DNA of 64,000 nucleotides, from assembly GCA_024280885.1 (NCBI GenBank), contig JAJRPF010000039.1, positions 1 through 64,000 on the forward strand, written 5' to 3'. A model generated the notes under the pieces. The model saw only the letters and a list, made by a program, of their open reading frames with translations. It was not told the DNA's origin and made no database searches. The position numbers and the translations under genes are program-made. The stretch's first letter is position 1; each line of letters starts with the position of its first letter. This stretch comes from Planctomycetota bacterium (lineage in GTDB: Bacteria; Planctomycetota; JAJSAM01; JAJVHW01). Shown one piece after another: positions 48,006-56,573 of the stretch.

Positions 48006-49013
48006 CTATGCGGCCTCGCCGGACTGCTTCTCGGTGACGACATCACCGCGGATCTCGCGCAGTGCGCGGGCCGTCATCACGCCGACCATCGCCTTGCGAT
48101 AGCCGGGCGGCAACAACGTCGCCTTGACCGGCTTCGCGGCCTTGCGCATGTCCTCGGCGATGGCGTCGATCGTCGCGTCGGAGAGCGTCTCACCGCGATA
48201 CTTCGCCGCGATCTCGTCCATCCAGAGTGGGATCGACGCAACCGCATTGGCGACGAGCGAGAGTTCCTCGATGCGGTCGCCATCCATGCGGGCCGACGCG
48301 GCGACGGCCAGCTCCGGGAAGTCCCACGCCTCGCGCACGCGGAACTTCTGGTACGAGGCGCGCAGTGTCTTCGCGTCGGAGGGGAGATCCAGCGACACGA
48401 TGATCTCCTCCTTCTGCTTGACGTTGCGACGGATGCCGTCGAGTGCGAAGAAGTCGCGCAGGAGCAGCGTACGCTCGCCATCGGGGCCGGCGAGTCGCAT
48501 GGTCCCACCGAGCACCATGAACACCGGTGCCATATCGCCCGAGTAGTTCGCGTAGCAACGGTCGATGGAGCCCTTGACGACGCGGCACTCCGGGCCGTCG
48601 GCCTTGAGGCACTTGCCGAGCGCCTTGCGCGCGAAGAGCGACTGGTTGAGCCAGATGCAGCGCGTGTCCACGAGGATGTTACCCGCCAACGTTCCGGTCT
48701 GTCGGATGAGGGGCGACGCGAGGCGATCCAGCGTGCGGCGGAAGACCGGGAAGTCGTGGAGGAAGTCCGCATCCTTCTCGATCGCGGCCAACGTGACGCC
48801 GCCTCCGACCGAGCCGTCGGCCATGCGCTGCAGCTCGCCGATGTGGCGCAGACTGATCACCGTCGGGTTGGTGTTCAGGCCCCATTTGTAGTTGCAGAGC
48901 AGATCGGTCCCGCCCCCCAGATAGTCGAAGCCATCGGTAGCCGCGCGGGCCACACCGATCGCCTCGTCCACACTCCGGGGGCGCGCCAACTCGAATTCGG
49001 GCAGGATCATCAT
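48006..49013 (-). CDS. Molybdenum hydroxylase FAD-binding subunit, 4-hydroxybenzoyl-CoA reductase beta-like
   Basis: FDYLGGGTDLLCNYKWG; LIRQTGTLAGNILVDTRC; four-Cys insert C118-x15-C134-x7-C142-x9-C152 (counted from the second Met). Confidence 0.8.
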   Translation of the reverse strand: MMILPEFELARPRSVDEAIGVARAATDGFDYLGGGTDLLCNYKWGLNTNPTVISLRHIGELQRMADGSVGGGVTLAAIEKDADFLHDFPVFRRTLDRLASPLIRQTGTLAGNILVDTRCIWLNQSLFARKALGKCLKADGPECRVVKGSIDRCYANYSGDMAPVFMVLGGTMRLAGPDGERTLLLRDFFALDGIRRNVKQKEEIIVSLDLPSDAKTLRASYQKFRVREAWDFPELAVAASARMDGDRIEELSLVANAVASIPLWMDEIAAKYRGETLSDATIDAIAEDMRKAAKPVKATLLPPGYRKAMVGVMTARALREIRGDVVTEKQSGEAA

Positions 49014-51337
49014 CGGACGTTCTGCTCCCACGTCTTGGTCAGTCCGGCGTCGGTCTTGCGCAATCGCCGGATGTGGTCGAAGACCTTCTCGGGGCGGATC
49101 GGCAGTTCCATCGAGCGATAGCCCACCGCGTTGTAGACCGCGTTGCCGAGTGCCGGCAGCACCGGGATGAGCGGACCCTCGCCCGCTTCCTTGGCGCCGA
49201 AGGGCCCTTCCTTGTCCTCCGACTCGACGATGATCACCTTCATCGCCGGCGTCTCGAAGGGCGAGAGGACCTTGTAGTCGAGCAGGTTCGGGTTGGTGAT
49301 CCGACCGCGGTCGTAGCGCATCTCCTCGAGCAACGCCTGCCCGAGTCCCATGTGCATGCAGCCCTCGATTTGACCCTCGACCGCGAGACGATTGAGCGCG
49401 CGCCCGCAGTCGTGGGCAAGCGCCATCGCCGTGCACTTGATGAGTCCGGTCTCGAGATCCACATCGACCTCGGCCACGCACGCGTTGAACGAATACGCCG
49501 GTGCCAGACCCGCGCCCGCACCCTTGAACGTGCCACCCATGCGCGGCGACTGATACCAGCCCTTCGCGATGAGTGCACCGTTGTCGGCGAGCGCCTCGGT
49601 CAGCGCCTCGAAGTACGAGACGTGCGTCGAGGGATCGCTCGCGCAGTTGAGCGTCGCGTCGGCGAACGTGAAGTCGTTCGGGTCCGCGCCTGTCAGCCGT
49701 CCCGCCGCGCGACTGAGCTTCTCGCGGATCACGAGCGCCGCCTCGCGCGCCGCGTTGCCGATCATGAAACAACCACGCGAGGAGTACGCGCCGAGATCGA
49801 GCGGCGCCGTGTCGGAGTCGGCGCTACGCACGCGGACGAAGTCCATCGGGACGCCGAGCACCTCGGCCACGGCGATCGCGATGACCGTGTCGGAGCCCTG
49901 CCCGATCTCGGCCCCCTGCGAGTGCGCCGTGATGCCGCCGTCCACGTCGATCTGCAGGTGCACCGTGCTCTGCGGCGTCCGCGTCTTGTGGATCGGAAGC
50001 GCCGATCCCGAGATGAAGAAACCACACGAGACGCCGATGCCCTTGCCGAAGGGAAGGTGGCCCTTCTTGCTGATCCAGTCCGTCTCGTCGCGCACGCGCT
50101 CCAGGCACTCGACGATGCCGTTCGACGTGATGCGGAACTCGTTCGTCGTCTTGCTGTACGGCTCGAGGACGTTCTTCAAGCGCAGCTCGATCGGGTCGAT
50201 GGCGAGTTCTTCGCACGCCATGTCGATGACGCTCTCGATGCCGTAGCGGGAGTTCACCGCGCCGTGTCCGCGCATCGCACCGCAGGGCGCCTTATTCGTG
50301 TAGACGCGGCGCCCCGAGTAGCGGAAGTTCGGGATCTTGTACGGCCCCTGACTGAGCACACCGTTGTAGTACGTGGTGACCACACCGAACGACGCGAACG
50401 CGCCGCCGTCGATGATCGCCGTCGTGTCGAGCCCGAGGATCTTGCCGTCCTTGTCGAACGCGATCTGCACGTCGACCGTCCCGGGATGCCGACCGCGGTT
50501 CGTGAGGAAGATCTCCTCGCGATCGAAGGTCAACCGCACCGGACGCTGCACCTTGCGCGCGAGCAGACACGTCGCCATTTCATGCGGGAAGGGGTCGCTC
50601 TTGCCGCCGAAACCGCCGCCGACTGCCGTGCGGAAGATTCGCACCCGGTGCATGGGCATGTCCATCACGCGGGCCAGCGCGCGATGGACGTAATGCGGGA
50701 CCTGCGTGGGTGTGTAGAGCGAGAGCCGTCCGTCGGACTCCGGCACCGCCGTCACCGCATGCGGCTCCGTGAATGCGTGCCCGACACCGATGAATTTGAA
50801 GAAGCCGCTCGGCGCGACCGCCGCGTCAGCGATCGCCTTGTCCATGTCGCCGAAATGCTGATCCACGCGCTTCTGCGTGTTCGAGCCATCGACCGTCCAC
50901 TCGTGGATCGGTTCTTCGACCGGGACCAGTCCCTCGTCCGTCGTGAAGTACTCGGGCAGCTTCTCGTAGACGACCTCGATCATCTCGATCGCCTTCGCCG
51001 CCGTCGCCTCGTCGTCGGCCGCGACCGCCGCGACGCAATCGCCGACGTAGCGCACCTTGTCGGTCGCCAGCGCCTCTTCGTCCTGGCTGATCGGCAGGAC
51101 GCCGAACTTCGCCGGCGCGTCGGCGCCCGTCACGACAGCGCGCACGCCCGGCAACGCCTCGGCGCGCGACGCGTCGATCCGGAGGATCTTCGCGTGCGGC
51201 AGCGTCGAACGCAGCAGGCGGGCGTAGAGCGTGTTCGGGAACCGAACGTCGTCGCCGTAGACAGCCTGGCCGGTGACCTTCTTCCAGCTATCGACCAGCG
51301 GTTGCCGGCTGCCGACGACCGTGAATTCCTGCGTCAT
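49010..51337 (-). CDS. Molybdenum hydroxylase large (molybdopterin) subunit, 4-hydroxybenzoyl-CoA reductase alpha-like
   Basis: TGQAVYGDDVRFPNTLYARLLRSTLPHAKI; TAVGGGFGGKSD; APCGAMRGHGAVNSRYGIES; HSQGAEIGQGSDTVI. Confidence 0.85.
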   Translation of the reverse strand: MTQEFTVVGSRQPLVDSWKKVTGQAVYGDDVRFPNTLYARLLRSTLPHAKILRIDASRAEALPGVRAVVTGADAPAKFGVLPISQDEEALATDKVRYVGDCVAAVAADDEATAAKAIEMIEVVYEKLPEYFTTDEGLVPVEEPIHEWTVDGSNTQKRVDQHFGDMDKAIADAAVAPSGFFKFIGVGHAFTEPHAVTAVPESDGRLSLYTPTQVPHYVHRALARVMDMPMHRVRIFRTAVGGGFGGKSDPFPHEMATCLLARKVQRPVRLTFDREEIFLTNRGRHPGTVDVQIAFDKDGKILGLDTTAIIDGGAFASFGVVTTYYNGVLSQGPYKIPNFRYSGRRVYTNKAPCGAMRGHGAVNSRYGIESVIDMACEELAIDPIELRLKNVLEPYSKTTNEFRITSNGIVECLERVRDETDWISKKGHLPFGKGIGVSCGFFISGSALPIHKTRTPQSTVHLQIDVDGGITAHSQGAEIGQGSDTVIAIAVAEVLGVPMDFVRVRSADSDTAPLDLGAYSSRGCFMIGNAAREAALVIREKLSRAAGRLTGADPNDFTFADATLNCASDPSTHVSYFEALTEALADNGALIAKGWYQSPRMGGTFKGAGAGLAPAYSFNACVAEVDVDLETGLIKCTAMALAHDCGRALNRLAVEGQIEGCMHMGLGQALLEEMRYDRGRITNPNLLDYKVLSPFETPAMKVIIVESEDKEGPFGAKEAGEGPLIPVLPALGNAVYNAVGYRSMELPIRPEKVFDHIRRLRKTDAGLTKTWEQNVR

Positions 51338-51875
51338 CCTTGTCTCCAGCCTGCGTCTCGGGCTTCTCGGACATCTCGTTCGGCGTCGGAACACTGTCAT
51401 CCTCATCGCGGATCTGCTCGGCGGCATGCTCGACCGCATCGACGATCTTCGCGTAGCCGGTGCAGCGGCAGAGATTGCCCGCGATGGCCGCCTTGATCTC
51501 GTCGCGACTCGGGGCCTTGTTGGTGCGCAGCAGCGCGACGGACGTCATCACAAAGCCGGGAGTGCAGAAACCGCACTGCGAGCCGCCGCACTCTGCGAAC
51601 GCCCGCTGCAGAGGGTGCAAGCGCTCGGCACCAGCGAGGCCCTCGATGGTCTGGATGCGCCGTCCCTCGACCTCTAGCGCGAGCGTGAGGCAGCCCAGCG
51701 CGGGCTCCCCGTCCACGAGCACCGTGCAACACCCGCACGTGCCCATGTCGCAGCCGATCTTGGTCCCCGTCAGTCCACACCCGTCCCTGAGAGCCAGGGC
51801 AAGCGTGTCCTGGGGCTTGATCGCCACCTCGTAGGTGGCATCGTTGACGTTGAGAGTGACCAGAGTCTTGGACAT
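51288..51875 (-). CDS. Molybdenum hydroxylase (2Fe-2S)2 subunit
   Basis: GCDMGTCGCCTVLVDGEPALGC; CGFCTPGFVMTSVALL; AGNLCRCTGYAKIVDAV; 3' end overlaps the large-subunit start by about 50 nt. Confidence 0.9.
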   Translation of the reverse strand: MSKTLVTLNVNDATYEVAIKPQDTLALALRDGCGLTGTKIGCDMGTCGCCTVLVDGEPALGCLTLALEVEGRRIQTIEGLAGAERLHPLQRAFAECGGSQCGFCTPGFVMTSVALLRTNKAPSRDEIKAAIAGNLCRCTGYAKIVDAVEHAAEQIRDEDDSVPTPNEMSEKPETQAGDKDDAGIHGRRQPATAGR

Positions 51876-51922
51876 TGTGCGCCTCCGCTGCGTAGCGTCC
51901 GGCGAGGGTAGCGTCGGAAACG

Positions 51923-51950
51923 GAGCCAGGACAGTTTCGGCAGAGTTCGG
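51923..51950. repeat. Solitary half copy (one arm) of the palindromic element
   Basis: gagccaggacagtttcggcagagttcgg matches the left arm of the 54495 copy except at one position (g to t); no complementary arm found nearby. Confidence 0.8.
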
Positions 51951-52003
51951 GGCGATCCGCTGGGAAGCGTGGAGACGGGGACGGAGGCCAGAGGGGAAGA
52001 GAT

Positions 52004-54421
52004 TCAGAGGTCGCCCCTGGCGCAACGGAAGCCATTGGGGGGGAACCGAGCACGAGGGTCGAACCCGTGGCGGAGCGCGCATCGCAGATTCGGTAGGACA
52101 CTGCCCCACGACCCGCCGCGCGACACGCGCTGCGAGCGACGCGCGTCGTACCAGGAGTCCGTCCAATCCCAGACGTTCCCGGCCGCATCGCCCATGCCAT
52201 AGACCGACGCTGCGGTCTCGAACGTTCCCACCGGCTCGGGCTGGGAGTCCTCGTCGCGCGAGTCGCGACACTTGCCCAGCGAAGCGTCGGCGATGTACCC
52301 CCAGGGGAACCGGCGCCCGTCCACGCCCCGTGCCGCCTTCTCCCGCTCCTCTTCGGTCGGCAGACGCCACTCCCGGCCTGTCGCACGGGCCTTCCACGCG
52401 CAGTAGGCCGCCGCGTCGTGCCATGTCACTGCCACGACCGGCAACCGCGCGAGGCACTCTGGGCCGTACTCGCGGTCGTAACGCTCACGGACTGGGCCGT
52501 CCACGAGCGCGTCGAGGACGCGGTAGCTGCCGTCGTTCAGTCGCCCCATCATCGGGCCTTCGGTCTGCGTACGCGGCAAGCGCTCGGCGGCGGCCTTCTC
52601 GCCCTCTTCGGCGTCGAGTGCCGCCAAGAACTCGGCGTACTCGCCGAACGTCACCGGGTAGCGCGCGATCGCGAAGTCCGGGAGTGTCCTCTCCGTCCGC
52701 TCCTTGCCGTCGCCGTACGTGAACGGGCCCGCCGGGACGAAGACGAAGTCGTCGCCGATCGCGTCGTCCGTGAGAAGCCGCACGCGGCCCTTCCAGGCCC
52801 GGTTGCGCGCGATGTGGATCGGATAGCGCACGTCGCGACAGCCCTCCTTGCGCAGGATGCAGAGGTACGAGCCCATCGCCAGGTCCACAGGGCCCACGGG
52901 GGTTACTCCGAGGCTGCGTTTGTCCACCGGTGTCAGCACGCCGTCTTGCTCCTCGAAGCGTGAGAGCAGAACGTCGGCGCCGGGCGGATCACTCGTCAAG
53001 GTGAGCGTTTCGGTGCCCTCCAAGAAGCGGGCCAACCGTCCGTCGTCGTGGCGGCGGAGGTTGCGCTCGGCGAAGACGGCGACACTGCGGTCGTTCTCCC
53101 GCTCGGCGGCTTCGAGACGCGCCCGCCATAGGCCGCAGAGCGCCTGACACGCTCTCTGGTGGCCCGCCTCGGCGGCAAGCGCCGCGTTCAAGAGGTTCGT
53201 CGCGTCGGCGAACGCCTCCACCACGTCGTCCTTCAACGCGGTGACACGTTTCTGCGTGTCGAGGGCGCTGCGCTTCTCGGAGATAGGCTGCCACGACTTG
53301 TACTTCGCCGCCTCCGTCTCCGCGTCGGCTTCGGCGACGCTCACCTCGGCGGTAAGCGTCTTCCAGCGATGCGCTTCCGCGATCCCCTCGTCGGCGAGTT
53401 GCTCGGCCTCGCGATGCTTGCGTGCGGCCTCCGCCCGACCGTCGAGCCAGGCGCGCAGCGCGTCGCCCAGACGCTGGACGGTCGCCGGCCGGTCCGCTGC
53501 ATCGCGCGCCATGGCCGACTCGCACAATTCCGCCAGCGCATCGGGCACGGCGCGCTTGGGGTTACGCGTTCGGACGGAGGGGTGCTCCGCCATCATCAGC
53601 CGCATGAGAAACGTCTGCCCCTCGCCCTCGTAGGCGCGCCGTAGCGTCAGAATCTCGTAGAGGATGCAGCCGAGCGCGTACACGTCACTGCGTCGGTCCA
53701 ACTCCTCGCCCGATGCCTGCTCCGGACTCATGTAGGGGAGCGTTCCCTGGATCGTTCCCGCGCGCGTCTGGAGGACGCCGTCGGTCGCGACGACTTCCTC
53801 CGCTCCGTCAAGCTCGTGGGCGCCGTCGGTCGCCACCTTGACCAGCCCCCAGTCCACCACATGCACCTCGCCGTACTCGCCGAGCATGATGTTATCGGGC
53901 TTGAGATCGCGGTGCAGAACGCCCTTCTCGTGAGCAAAGTGCATCGCCTCGCAGACGCGCTCCAGGGTTGAGACCAAGCGGTGCAGGTTGAAACTCGTCC
54001 GCACTTCTCGGGAGCCAATGACGAGCGCCTTCAGCACGTCGCCAAGACTGCGTCCGCGCACGAGCTTCATCGTGAAGTACATTTCGCCGGACGGCCTCAC
54101 ACCCATATCGTGGACCGGCGGGATCCCCGGGTGCTCGAGTTGGCTGGTCGCCTGTGCCTCGGCCACGACACGCTCACGGTGCTGGGGCGTCTGCGCGAGT
54201 TCGCGTCGCATGACCTTCATCGCGACCTCGCGCTTGAGGTCACGGTCCTCGACCAGCAGCACCTCTCCCATCCCGCCGCGGCCGATCGTCATCGTGACCA
54301 CGTACTTCTCGCGCGCGGGTTGGAAGAGCGTCTCCCCGGCGCCCGTAGCGTCGGCGATCTCCCGATGAGCCGCGACGCGCGTGACCACACTCTCTCGCCC
54401 GAATCCTCTGTCTTGGGACAT
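52004..54421 (-). CDS. Ser/Thr protein kinase - PEGA-like - SUMF1/FGE-sulfatase-domain fusion protein
   Basis: TIGRGGMGEVLLVEDRDLKREVAMKVM; VLHRDLKPDNIMLGEYGEVHVVDWGLVKV; LTLTSDPPGADVLLSRF...GSYLCILRKEGCRDVRYPI; FVPAGPFTYGDG...PVVAVTWHDAAAYCAW...WRLPTEEEREKAARG...GNVWDWTDSWYD...RGGSW...NGFRCAR. Confidence 0.92.
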   Translation of the reverse strand: MSQDRGFGRESVVTRVAAHREIADATGAGETLFQPAREKYVVTMTIGRGGMGEVLLVEDRDLKREVAMKVMRRELAQTPQHRERVVAEAQATSQLEHPGIPPVHDMGVRPSGEMYFTMKLVRGRSLGDVLKALVIGSREVRTSFNLHRLVSTLERVCEAMHFAHEKGVLHRDLKPDNIMLGEYGEVHVVDWGLVKVATDGAHELDGAEEVVATDGVLQTRAGTIQGTLPYMSPEQASGEELDRRSDVYALGCILYEILTLRRAYEGEGQTFLMRLMMAEHPSVRTRNPKRAVPDALAELCESAMARDAADRPATVQRLGDALRAWLDGRAEAARKHREAEQLADEGIAEAHRWKTLTAEVSVAEADAETEAAKYKSWQPISEKRSALDTQKRVTALKDDVVEAFADATNLLNAALAAEAGHQRACQALCGLWRARLEAAERENDRSVAVFAERNLRRHDDGRLARFLEGTETLTLTSDPPGADVLLSRFEEQDGVLTPVDKRSLGVTPVGPVDLAMGSYLCILRKEGCRDVRYPIHIARNRAWKGRVRLLTDDAIGDDFVFVPAGPFTYGDGKERTERTLPDFAIARYPVTFGEYAEFLAALDAEEGEKAAAERLPRTQTEGPMMGRLNDGSYRVLDALVDGPVRERYDREYGPECLARLPVVAVTWHDAAAYCAWKARATGREWRLPTEEEREKAARGVDGRRFPWGYIADASLGKCRDSRDEDSQPEPVGTFETAASVYGMGDAAGNVWDWTDSWYDARRSQRVSRGGSWGSVLPNLRCALRHGFDPRARFPPNGFRCARGDL

Positions 54422-54494
54422 GGCTGCCTCCGCCACCGTGACCGTGAGAGGGTACAGAGTCGAGCGCGGTTTTTCGAGATGGAGGTGCGATAGC

Positions 54495-54582
54495 GAGCCA
54501 GGACAGTTGCGGCAGAGTTCGGAGGTTGGCATTCGCTGAGCCGATGCCGCTGCTCCGAACTCTGCCGCAACTGTCCTGGCTC
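54495..54582. repeat. Long palindromic element, copy 2 (30 bp perfect arms, 28-nt loop)
   Basis: GAGCCAGGACAGTTGCGGCAGAGTTCGGAG (54495-54524) vs CTCCGAACTCTGCCGCAACTGTCCTGGCTC (54553-54582). Confidence 0.97.
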
Positions 54583-54592
54583 CGTATTGCCG

Positions 54593-56095
54593 CTATTTCG
54601 TGGCCGGTCGGACGCGCAGCAGAACCCGGCGGCCGTCGACCAACTCGATGGATTGGTCGAGGCTCTGCACCAGCTTCCCGTCCGCAACGCGAACGAAGTG
54701 GACCTCGACCGCGCGCACTCCGTTCACGGCCGGGTCCGCGACGATACGCAGCTTGAGACCGCTCTCCACCGGATCGCCTCCCACGAAGACGATCTCCACA
54801 GGGCGCACCGGAGCCGCGGTTCCCTTCGGGGGCGGAAGCAGGACGCGCGTCTCACCGACGAAGATCGTGGCCTCGTCTTCCTCGCGCGTGACGAGGCTGG
54901 GGCAGGTGATGATCCGGACGCGATTGTCCTCCTGGATGAGTTGCATCACGGCCTCGCCGCCGTCCTGGGCGACCGCCGGGACCAGCCAGTCCGCGGTCTC
55001 GTCGGTCGTCGCGATCACCTGTGTCTCGACGAGCACTTGCCCGGGCTCGGTGCCGTCGGCCCCCTCCGCTGCGACTCCTTGCGTGCGCAGGGAAAGCAGA
55101 ACGACATCGCCACCGGCGAGTTCGTAGGGCCCCTGCTCCGCTCCGAGGCCGGAGCACGCCGTCATGGCCGCCGCAGCCAGAAGCACGATCGCGCCCTGGA
55201 GGAAGCCCGGCAACGAGGTGGTTCGGCGCGCGTCGCGCACGCGCTCGACGAGCGAACCGCCACCGAAGCTGGGGGCGACATGGCGGAAGATGCGCGGAAC
55301 AACGCGGCGGGTGTTGGCGGATGCGAGCATGAGCAGGGTCTCCTGATACGAGCGTCGTTCGGACGGGAACGAGCCTTCGAGAGTGGTGCGGTCGCAGGCG
55401 AGTTCGATGAGGGCACGGACACGGCTTGCCGCGAACCAGACGGGCAGCAGCGGCCAGAGCACGAGTGTCGCCATCTGCACGACGGTCAGAACGACGTGGT
55501 CGTGGCGTCGAACATGAGCGCGCTCGTGACGGACCACCCACGCCAGCGCTTCCGGTGGCAAACTCTCCGCGAGCGCCCGCGGGATGGCGATCCGCGGACC
55601 GACGAGCCCCACGACCGCGGGGCCATAGCCATCGGTCGTCAGGATCGGCGGATCCTCGACGCCGGATCGGAGTGGCTCGCCGAGCGTCCGCTCGATCCGG
55701 GCGCGCGTGCGGAGCCAAAGTGCACAGAGAACGAATGCGACGAGTACGTAGAGAGGCACGATCAGCACCGGCCATGCGGACGCGAGCGTCGCCGCCGCAG
55801 GCGTGGCGGCGATCGACGCGGATGGCAGCGTCGCGGAGAGGAACGCAAGTGTCGGTGCAGACGCGTCGCCAGTGCCGACGATGGACGCCACGCCGAATGG
55901 GGCCGCCCACCTCACGGGGAGAAGCACGCGGACGAGCAGGACGCCGTAGAGAAGAGCGCGCCACCCTGGTGAGACGCGCTTCTGCGTCAGCGCATCGACC
56001 GCGCGTGCCGCGACGAAGAGAAGCGCCGTCCACACGCTCATCCAGAGCACCCAGTCGGCAACCACGCGGCCAAGCGCGGCAAGTTCCGCCGTCAT
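54593..56095 (-). CDS. M56 family (BlaR1/MecR1-like) membrane metallopeptidase
   Basis: ALAWVVRHERAHVRRHDHVV (HExxH-variant HERAH) with N-terminal TM segments; ELACDRTTLEG; overlaps the BlaI-like gene (ATGA). Confidence 0.85.
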   Translation of the reverse strand: MTAELAALGRVVADWVLWMSVWTALLFVAARAVDALTQKRVSPGWRALLYGVLLVRVLLPVRWAAPFGVASIVGTGDASAPTLAFLSATLPSASIAATPAAATLASAWPVLIVPLYVLVAFVLCALWLRTRARIERTLGEPLRSGVEDPPILTTDGYGPAVVGLVGPRIAIPRALAESLPPEALAWVVRHERAHVRRHDHVVLTVVQMATLVLWPLLPVWFAASRVRALIELACDRTTLEGSFPSERRSYQETLLMLASANTRRVVPRIFRHVAPSFGGGSLVERVRDARRTTSLPGFLQGAIVLLAAAAMTACSGLGAEQGPYELAGGDVVLLSLRTQGVAAEGADGTEPGQVLVETQVIATTDETADWLVPAVAQDGGEAVMQLIQEDNRVRIITCPSLVTREEDEATIFVGETRVLLPPPKGTAAPVRPVEIVFVGGDPVESGLKLRIVADPAVNGVRAVEVHFVRVADGKLVQSLDQSIELVDGRRVLLRVRPATK

Positions 56096-56469
56096 GACGG
56101 GTCCTCGAGCAGCGCGCGCAGTTTGGCCCGCTGCCGCTTCGTGAGCCGCGCGTCCTCGGCGATGAAGCGCAGCGCGGGTTCGAGGGAGTCGCTGAAGGCT
56201 GCGCGTACGAAACGCTTCCACGCCGAACGCTGCGCGTCGACCGCATCGACCGCCGGCTCGTATTCCCACACGTTGCCGACCCGACGCGCGCTGACCAGAC
56301 CCTTCCCCACCATGCGATCGAGGAGCGTCTTCACCGTCGAGTACGCCCAGCCACGGGAGTCAGTGAGCGCGCCCGCTACCTCACGAGCCGTCGCGCGCTT
56401 GCGCTCCCACAGAACCTCGAGGAGGTCCCATTCGGTCTCGTTGATAACGCGCGCGTCCGTCTCGCTCAT
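56092..56469 (-). CDS. BlaI/MecI/CopY family transcriptional repressor
   Basis: INETEWDLLEVLWERKRATAREVAGALTDSRGWAYSTVKTLLDRMVGKGLVSARRVGNVWEYEP winged helix. Confidence 0.92.
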   Translation of the reverse strand: MSETDARVINETEWDLLEVLWERKRATAREVAGALTDSRGWAYSTVKTLLDRMVGKGLVSARRVGNVWEYEPAVDAVDAQRSAWKRFVRAAFSDSLEPALRFIAEDARLTKRQRAKLRALLEDPS

Positions 56470-56528
56470 CGTGTCTCCGCTCTCGATTGCCGTGACAAGC
56501 GCAGACGTTACACGACACCCGTAGCGCC

Positions 56529-56548
56529 GTCACTACAATTGTAGTGAC
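56529..56548. promoter_or_regulatory. Candidate BlaI-type operator
   Basis: Perfect 20-bp palindrome GTCACTACAATTGTAGTGAC, 60-80 bp upstream of the BlaI-like start; core ACTACA-N2-TGTAGT matches the known BlaI/MecI operator pattern. Confidence 0.7.
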
Positions 56549-56573
56549 ATGCCGAGAACGCAGGACAATCCAG

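Noticed and set aside
49073-51496. 807-aa plus-strand ORF
   Set aside because: Antisense shadow of the molybdenum-hydroxylase large subunit; Arg/His/Asp/Val-rich with no recognisable motif, as expected on the reverse strand of high-GC genes.
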